A DNA stretch of 64,000 nucleotides from Prauserella aidingensis (GTDB taxonomy: Bacteria; Actinomycetota; Actinomycetes; Mycobacteriales; Pseudonocardiaceae): positions 62,001 through 126,000 of the forward strand of contig NZ_JAMTCN010000006.1 in assembly GCF_024171865.1 (NCBI RefSeq), given 5' to 3'. Made by a program: the position numbers and the translations under genes. Position 1 is the first letter of the stretch. Each line of letters starts with the position of its first letter. The notes under the pieces were generated by a model. The model was given only the letters and a program-made list of their open reading frames with translations, was not told the origin of the DNA and made no database searches. This document shows positions 58,838 to 64,000 of the stretch, piece after piece.

Positions 58838-59689
58838 GTGGCACGCCTTCGTGTCGGTTGTGCGATGTGGACGCACCCTGCCTGGCAGGGACGGTTCGTA
58901 CCGCCGTCGCTGCCGGCCACGCGACGGCTGCGCGCCTACGCCGGCTGGTGCAACGCGGTCGAGGGCAACACCACCTTCTACGCCACGCCCACGCGTGACA
59001 CCGTCGCGAGCTGGGCTGCCCAGACCGACTCGGACTTCCGGTTCGTGGTGAAGCTGCCGAAGGTGGCCACGCACGAGCGCCGGTTCGTCGGCGTCGAGGC
59101 CGAGATGCGCGCGTTCCTCGACGCGATCGAACCGCTCGGCGAGCGCGCGGTGCTGTGGACCCAGCTGCCGCGCTCGTTCGGCCCGCCCGGACTCGATGCG
59201 CTCGGCCGGTTCCTGCGCAGGCTGCCGCCCGACCTCCCGCGTGCGGTGGAGGTGCGCGACCCGGTGTTCTTCACCGACGCCGGCGCAGCCTCCCGACTCG
59301 AGGCCACACTCGCGGGCGCGAACGCCGAGTGGGTGCCGTTCGACACGACTCTGCTGTTCGCCGCCCCGACGACCAGCGAGGCCGAGGAGGAGGCGTGGCG
59401 GCAGAAGCCACGGCTGCCGCGGCGGACACGCGCACTGACCGACCGGCCGATCGTGCGTTACCTCGGCCGAGACTCGGTCGACGAGACGATCGCGGGCTGG
59501 GAGCCGTGGACCACGGTGGTCGCCGACTGGGTGCGCGAGGGCCGCTCACCCACGGTCTTCCTGCACACCCCCGACAACCGCGACGCACCCATGCTGGCCC
59601 GCCGGTTTCATCAGGACGTCCGAACCCTGGTGCCCGACCTCGACCCGCTGCCGGAACCGGAGCCGATCGCACCGGCGACCCTGTTCTGA
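58838..59689 (+). CDS. DUF72 domain-containing protein
   Basis: 283 residues with the DUF72 TIM-barrel-like pattern: RVGCAMWTHPAWQGRF, YAGWCNAVEGNTTFYATP, FRFVVKLPKVATHERR, and the C-terminal VFLHTPDNRDAPMLARRF. The family (YecE) has no settled biochemical role. The GTG at 58838 follows GGAGCTGA. A 13-bp repeat GGGTCGAGGCGCC occurs twice in the 82-bp spacer upstream, followed by a truncated third copy. Confidence 0.88.
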   Translation: MARLRVGCAMWTHPAWQGRFVPPSLPATRRLRAYAGWCNAVEGNTTFYATPTRDTVASWAAQTDSDFRFVVKLPKVATHERRFVGVEAEMRAFLDAIEPLGERAVLWTQLPRSFGPPGLDALGRFLRRLPPDLPRAVEVRDPVFFTDAGAASRLEATLAGANAEWVPFDTTLLFAAPTTSEAEEEAWRQKPRLPRRTRALTDRPIVRYLGRDSVDETIAGWEPWTTVVADWVREGRSPTVFLHTPDNRDAPMLARRFHQDVRTLVPDLDPLPEPEPIAPATLF

Positions 59690-59740
59690 CACCGCCGGCG
59701 CCGGATTCGACCTCCCCGGGCCGTCGACGAGCCGACCGGG

Positions 59741-62308
59741 CTACAGCAACTGCGGCATTCGGGTCGCCCGGTTCGCCACGGTCGCTGCGGCGGTCGCCAC
59801 GACGACGAGGGCCGCGACGATCGCGGCCCCTCCCCACGTCAAGGGTGCGAAGTCGAGCACGGTGGCAACGGGAGTGAGGGTCGCGGCGAGACCCGCGAGC
59901 AGTGCGGTCACGGCCCACGCGGGGAAAGCGGGATTGGCGGTCCAGGACAGGGCAGGCTGACTGCGCAACGTCCAGGCGATGAGGGCGTGCGCGGTGAGCC
60001 AGGTCAGCACAGCACCGGTGCGGGCTTCGTCGGTGCTTGCGCCGAGCTCGGTGAGCAGCAGGTACGCCGGCAGGACAGCGAGGGTGAGCGTGGCCGCGGT
60101 GGTGGCGATGGCGGTCACGACCACCCGGTCGAGGAATCGGCTGTCGGCACGACGGGGCGGCCGGCGCATCGCTTGGGGGGCCGCCGGCTCGGCGACGAAC
60201 GCAACCGAGGCACCGAGGTCCATGAAGATTTCCAGCAGGACGATGTGCACGGGCTGGAACGGACTGGGCAGGCCGAGCGCAAGGGCGAGGAGCAGCACGA
60301 GCACGAGCGCGAGCTTCGCCCCGAGATAGAACGCGACGGCCCGGCGCAGTTGGGCGCTGATGTTGCGGCCCTTGGCCACCGCGGTGATCACGGTCGGGTA
60401 CGCATCGTCGGTGAGGACGACACCGGCGGTGGCGCGGGCGAGTTCGGCGCTGCGACGGCCCAGCACGATGCCGACGTCGGCGGCGGCGAGTGCCGGAGCA
60501 TCGTTGGCACCGTCCCCGGTGACCGCGACGACCTCGCCCCGCTGTTGCAGGGCCCGTACGACACGGTGCTTGGCAGCCGGGGTCGCGCGGGGGATCACAC
60601 TGCCGTGCCGGAGGCGGGTGGCCAGGTCTGCGTCCGACAGCGCATCGAGGTCCTGGCCGCGCAGGGTCTGGCCGGCGGGCAGCCCGGCCTGCGCGGCGAC
60701 CGCGGCGGCGGTGGCGGGGTGGTCCCCGGTGACCACGATGGTGGCCACACCCGCGTCGGCGAACTCGGCGACGGCACCGCGAAGGCCGGGGCGGATCGGA
60801 TCGGTGAACGCGGCGAGTCCCACGTAGGACAGCTCCCGTTCGACCGTTTCGCGGTCGAACGTTTCGGGGTCGTCGGGTTCGCGGTCGAGATACCGGTGGG
60901 CGAAGGCGACGACCCGCATCCCACGGCCCGACAGCGTGTCGAGTTCGGCGTCGAGCGCACTGCGCGTGGCGGGGTCGAGGCGGCAGCGGTCCAGCACGGC
61001 CTCCGGCGCGCCGGACACCGCCAGCACGATGCCGTCGCCTGTGGTGTGGGCGCGGGACACGAGCTTGCGGATCGGGTCGAAGGGGAACGTCGCCACCTGC
61101 CTGCCCTGCTGGGCGATGCCGGCCTCGGCGGCAGCGTGGGCGAGCTGGGTTTCCAGGGGATCCCGCTGTGCCGCGTCCTCGGATTGGCAGGCGAGCGCGA
61201 CCTCCAGTACCCGCGAGCGGTCACCGCGGATCTCGGCGAGTTGCAGATCGTTCTCGGTGAGAGTGCCGGTCTTGTCGGTGACGACGGTGGTCACCGCGCC
61301 GAGGGTTTCCCCTGCACGCAACCGCCGCAGCAGCACTCCGCGACGCGCAAGCGCGCGGCCCCCGATCGCGAGCAACACCGTGATCAGGATGGGGAGTTCT
61401 TCGGGAACGGTCGCGAACGCGATGGTCAGTCCGGAGAGCAGCATTTCCTGCCAGGGCTGCCCGGTGAGCAGGCCGACGACGGGCACCAGCACGCTCGCCG
61501 CGATCGCGACGATCGCCACCGTCCTGGCCAGCTGGGACAGCCCGAGCTGCAACGGGGTCGGCGGCTCCTTGGTGTCGGCGACGAGTTTGCCCAGTCGCCC
61601 CAGCTGTGTCGTCCCACCGGTGGCGACCACGACGGCACGACCCTCGCCCGCAAGTACCGCGGTGCCGGCGTGCAGCACGCCGGAGCGTTCGGCGAGCTCG
61701 GTCCGTGCGGGCACCGGATGCTCGGTCTTGCCGACCGGGGCGGCCTCGCCGGTCAGGGTGGACTCGTCGGCCCGCAGCCCGCTTGCGAACAGCACGCGTG
61801 CGTCCGCGGGCACGACGTCGCCTGCCTCGACCGCGACGACATCGCCGGGTACGAGGTCGGCGGAGGGCACCTCGACGACGCCGCCCTCGCGCACCAGCCG
61901 CGCCGTCGGGGCGGTCAGCGCCTTCAACGCAGCGATGGCCCGCGCGGCCCGCATCTCGCTGGCCGTCTCGAGCGCCGCGACCACGACAACCACCGACGCG
62001 ATCGCGATCGCGTCCACCATGTCCCCGAAGACGCCGGAGAGCACGGCCACCGCGATCAGCAGCAGTTGCAGCGGCTCGGTGAAGGATTCGGCCAGTTCCT
62101 CCCACCACGGTTCCCGCTTCTCGGCAGCAGCGGTGTTCGGGCCGTGGCGGGCGAGACGGCGCACCCGCTCGTCCTCCGGTAGTCCGGTCCTCCCGGTGTC
62201 CAGCCGCTCGACCACGTCCCCCGCGGTGAGGGCGTGCCACGCGGGTGACTGTTCCCCTCCGGTCACGCCGACTGCGGTGTCGGCCTCTCCTGCACGGGCG
62301 CGGGGCAT
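59741..62308 (-). CDS. Cation-transporting P-type ATPase
   Basis: 855-residue P2-type ATPase. In order: an N-terminal cation-ATPase domain, two helices, the actuator with LTGEAAPVGK, helix M4 with ATVPEELPIL, the phosphorylation motif DKTGTLTEN, a nucleotide-binding domain, and the hinge VTGDGANDAPALAAADVGI, followed by six C-terminal helices. M4 reads PEELP where Ca-ATPases usually have PEGLP, so the transported ion is uncertain. The ATG at 62308 shares its first base with the stop codon of the upstream ChrB-like gene (TGATG), so translation is coupled and the pair likely forms a metal-homeostasis unit. Confidence 0.9.
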   Translation of the reverse strand: MPRARAGEADTAVGVTGGEQSPAWHALTAGDVVERLDTGRTGLPEDERVRRLARHGPNTAAAEKREPWWEELAESFTEPLQLLLIAVAVLSGVFGDMVDAIAIASVVVVVAALETASEMRAARAIAALKALTAPTARLVREGGVVEVPSADLVPGDVVAVEAGDVVPADARVLFASGLRADESTLTGEAAPVGKTEHPVPARTELAERSGVLHAGTAVLAGEGRAVVVATGGTTQLGRLGKLVADTKEPPTPLQLGLSQLARTVAIVAIAASVLVPVVGLLTGQPWQEMLLSGLTIAFATVPEELPILITVLLAIGGRALARRGVLLRRLRAGETLGAVTTVVTDKTGTLTENDLQLAEIRGDRSRVLEVALACQSEDAAQRDPLETQLAHAAAEAGIAQQGRQVATFPFDPIRKLVSRAHTTGDGIVLAVSGAPEAVLDRCRLDPATRSALDAELDTLSGRGMRVVAFAHRYLDREPDDPETFDRETVERELSYVGLAAFTDPIRPGLRGAVAEFADAGVATIVVTGDHPATAAAVAAQAGLPAGQTLRGQDLDALSDADLATRLRHGSVIPRATPAAKHRVVRALQQRGEVVAVTGDGANDAPALAAADVGIVLGRRSAELARATAGVVLTDDAYPTVITAVAKGRNISAQLRRAVAFYLGAKLALVLVLLLALALGLPSPFQPVHIVLLEIFMDLGASVAFVAEPAAPQAMRRPPRRADSRFLDRVVVTAIATTAATLTLAVLPAYLLLTELGASTDEARTGAVLTWLTAHALIAWTLRSQPALSWTANPAFPAWAVTALLAGLAATLTPVATVLDFAPLTWGGAAIVAALVVVATAAATVANRATRMPQLL

Positions 62309-62913
62309 CAGCTGTCCTCGACCGCGCGCAGCCTGCGTTGCGGTGCGTCCTCGACGGGAGGTTCGACGGGGGCTTCACGGCTCAGCGCGGCCTGCTCGAA
62401 GTCCGCCAGGTCCCGCGCGGCCTGTTCCACCGCCTCGCGGGCAGCCTGCCCACCGGGTGCGTCGAAGTAGTCCCGCGCGGCGATCTTGGCCAGCCACGAG
62501 CGGTACCGCTCCAGGTCGGACTCAGACTCTTCCACCTCGGCATAGGTAGCCCGTCCGCGCGCCCGCTCGGACTCCAGCTCCTGCCGGAACTCCGGTAACC
62601 GTTCCAGCATCTCCGCGTACTCGTCGTCGCGGGCGGCGTTGAACTCCGCGACCACGCTCCGCTCCTCGTCGCCGTCGGCGAAACGCATCGTCAGCACGCG
62701 CGCACTGCCACCCTGCCTGCGCACCTTGTCGGCCAGCCGCCGCACCTGCCGCACCACCTCCGGTTCGGCAGGCAACAGGCACACCGACTGCTGCAGGTAC
62801 AGCGCCCCCAACGAGCGCAGCTTGCGCCACACGGTCACGCGCAACGTCCCCGCCGCGCCCGCGGTCGACACGCTGACCATCAGCCAGCTCCGGCTGTCGG
62901 CTTCGCTCGTCAC
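62308..62913 (-). CDS. ChrB N-terminal-domain protein
   Basis: 201 residues. The N-terminal about 100 residues match the ChrB N-terminal domain (WLMVSVSTAGAAGTLRVTVWRKLRSLGALYLQQSVCLLP), here cited as WRKLRSLGALYLQQSVCLLP; this domain is related to PaaX-type regulators. A helical charged C-terminal half follows. ChrB normally accompanies the chromate transporter ChrA and senses chromate. No ChrA is present; instead a P-type ATPase is coupled. The GTG at 62913 lies six bases from TAACAT (62920-62925), so it is leaderless. The -10 overlaps a palindrome, suggesting autoregulation. Confidence 0.8.
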   Translation of the reverse strand: MTSEADSRSWLMVSVSTAGAAGTLRVTVWRKLRSLGALYLQQSVCLLPAEPEVVRQVRRLADKVRRQGGSARVLTMRFADGDEERSVVAEFNAARDDEYAEMLERLPEFRQELESERARGRATYAEVEESESDLERYRSWLAKIAARDYFDAPGGQAAREAVEQAARDLADFEQAALSREAPVEPPVEDAPQRRLRAVEDS

Positions 62914-62920
62914 GCCGCAA

Positions 62921-62936
62921 TGTTACTCCCGTAACA
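62921..62936. promoter_or_regulatory. TGTTAC-N4-GTAACA operator overlapping the chrB-like -10
   Basis: A perfect 6-bp inverted repeat around TCCC covers the -10 hexamer of the ChrB-like gene and lies 8-23 bp upstream of its start. Its position is ideal for repression by the ChrB-like protein itself or another regulator. Confidence 0.6.
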
Positions 62937-63121
62937 CCAGCACGCAAGGGCCTCGGGTGCAACGCATCAGCGGAAACGTTGCGCGTCACAGTGCGCGCGT
63001 AAGTGAGATGATGATCTTGACGAACCGGCGACCTGTTCGGGCACCACGGGCTGGTTGACCTCTAGTTCGGTCGAAATCTTGGCGCCGTGTCGATGGAGCC
63101 CTTCGGACGTGGAGCGTGACG

Positions 63122-63681
63122 ATGAAGATTCGGCCGCACGTGAGTGATCCAGTGGCTCAGAATGATGTCGAAGCAGTGGTGGAACGGTTCGCCCCAGCCG
63201 AGCTCCGTCAGTGGATCGCAGGGCGGGCACGACCGCTGCCGCTCGATCCCGGGAGTGCGCCGGTGCGACTACCCGAGTCGCTCTCGCGGGCCAGCGTCGT
63301 CGGTTCGCTCGGCCAGGGAGCTGGTACGTGCTACGCACGTCCTGCTGCGGGCACTTGTCGAGCAGGCGGGCTTCCGAGTCGTGGCTATCGAGGGCACCAT
63401 CGAGACGGCTGTCGCGCTCGAACGGTTCGTCCGCACCGGCGAGGGCGAGCCCGCCACGCTCATTGCCACCAGTCGCCGGTGACCCGCGCACCGTGCCACC
63501 GGTGGAAACCCACCGCTACCGCGTCGCCGCCCTGACCGTGGGCTCGGGCTCGGCACCGTTCGCCGTCGCGGACCCGCCCTACGAGCTCACCGAGTACGCG
63601 TTCGCCGACGCACCCCACGACATCGCACTACTGGAGTTGGCAACCTCGAACCGTGTACTCCCGAAGCCTCCCGACCCCTAA
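63122..63681 (+). pseudogene. Erythromycin esterase-like gene, frameshifted and internally deleted
   Basis: Three fragments in three frames align in order with erythromycin esterase-family proteins. An N-terminal part runs from the ATG at 63122 (VEAVVERFAPAELRQW ... LSRASVVGSLG). A second frame carries ARELVRATHVLLRALVEQAGFRVVAIEG and stops at 63482. A third frame carries a C-terminal-like part (HRYRVAALTVGSGSAPF ... DIALLELATS) that stops at 63681. The middle of the family (well over 100 residues) is missing. A ribosome-binding site (GTGGAG) still precedes the start. The identification rests on motif recognition only. Confidence 0.6.
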
Positions 63682-63702
63682 TCCAATCCTTGGAGTGCCC
63701 CG

Positions 63703-63810
63703 GTGGGAACCGCAAAGGATGGGAACGGGACTGACCAGGGTGCGCTCACCGGGACTTTGACGATCAACGCGGTATTCGACCTCCCCGAAGCACCCCGGAA
63801 GTCGTCATGA
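63703..63810 (+). CDS. Possible 35-residue small protein
   Basis: A GTG at 63703 with TTGGAG eight bases upstream opens a frame ending in TGA at 63808. The product is VGTAKDGNGTDQ... ending PEAPRKSS, with a Thr/Gly-rich middle (GALTGTLTINAVFDLP). It is hydrophilic and matches no family I know. Codon third positions are mixed. It may be spurious. Confidence 0.3.
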   Translation: MGTAKDGNGTDQGALTGTLTINAVFDLPEAPRKSS

Positions 63811-63925
63811 TCAGCCCAGCTGCACGGTGGTATCGCGATCACGTGAGAGCACGACGTGCACCTGTACCTCAAGCGTGCCCATGGCACGGCCCTGCGGTTC
63901 GGGACGGCGCGCGCCGGCTGAACAG

Positions 63926-63988
63926 CAGGACTCGCGGTCCGGAGTGCACAACTCGCTGTCGGGAACGCAGGACTCGAGGTGTCACAGG
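63926..63988. repeat. Degenerate 21-bp tandem repeat, three copies
   Basis: CAGGACTCGCGGTCCGGAGTG, CACAACTCGCTGTCGGGAACG and CAGGACTCGAGGTGTCACAGG follow each other without gaps, sharing CANNACTCG at the start of each unit; they are listed here by position 63926-63946, 63947-63967 and 63968-63988. The array may continue beyond the window edge or be part of an intergenic repeat. Confidence 0.5.
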
Positions 63989-64000
63989 AGCTTGGCCGGG

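Noticed and set aside
63678-63887. 69-residue minus-strand frame near the right edge
   Set aside because: No domain, no ribosome-binding site, and composition like other chance frames.

Overview
The window is high-GC actinobacterial DNA. Mycothiol metabolism (mca), IdeR/DtxR-type iron regulation, a WYL regulator, DivIVA-type coiled-coil proteins and many leaderless genes fit Pseudonocardiaceae, near Amycolatopsis, Saccharomonospora or Prauserella. The P450/reductase pair is very close to GcoA/GcoB of Amycolatopsis. No rRNA, tRNA, CRISPR array or transposase was recognised.

Layout. 0-3.2 kb: partial acetamidase/formamidase, VOC protein, and a DinB protein divergent from a WYL regulator. 3.2-8.4 kb: GMP-reductase-like guaB1, a PIN-PhoH ATPase behind a long structured leader, a Z-isoprenyl transferase and a hemolysin III protein. 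8.4-16 kb: an accessory block with a TetR remnant that has lost its DNA-binding domain, DUF1772, the aryl-ether O-demethylase gcoAB with its AraC regulator, a NUDIX gene, and a small islet flanked by identical 57-bp direct repeats that sits in the 3' end of an acyl-CoA oxidase/dehydrogenase gene. 16-21.8 kb: thioredoxin-domain protein, VOC protein, mca, DUF4307 and greA. 21.8-29.6 kb: MBL-fold hydrolase, molybdopterin oxidoreductase + helical protein + HPP membrane protein, Lrp/hppD divergent pair, and threonine ammonia-lyase.

29.7-38.6 kb: transsulfuration genes metB and cbs around two tandem Pra-like proline-rich membrane proteins, a secreted 5'-nucleotidase and a thiolase. 38.8-42.5 kb: DUF3870, then a DUF819 permease - dipeptide epimerase - NlpC/P60 peptidase operon that looks like murein-peptide salvage. 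42.8-47.7 kb: Bax inhibitor-1 protein, a surface adhesin-like protein coupled to a class F sortase, and a DivIVA-like protein. 47.8-51.6 kb: iron-regulated siderophore-binding lipoprotein, and a PP2C phosphatase divergent from an anti-sigma kinase-like protein. 51.9-64 kb: MMPL transporter, VOC protein, Tat-exported GH106-like glycosidase, LLM oxidoreductase, DUF72, a P-type ATPase coupled to a ChrB-like protein, a broken erythromycin-esterase-like gene, and tandem repeats at the edge.

The order uppS - hlyIII - DUF255 - mca - DUF4307 - greA and metB - pra - cbs - thiolase follows my recollection of Mycobacterium tuberculosis Rv1074c-Rv1086. The 8.4-16 kb and 21.8-29.6 kb blocks then appear as insertions into a conserved backbone. 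The strongest candidates for something undescribed are the 57-bp-repeat islet (13217-14115), a two-copy inverted-repeat element between convergent genes (4677-4802, 28175-28351), the molybdoenzyme-HPP operon, and the permease operon behind an intrinsic terminator.
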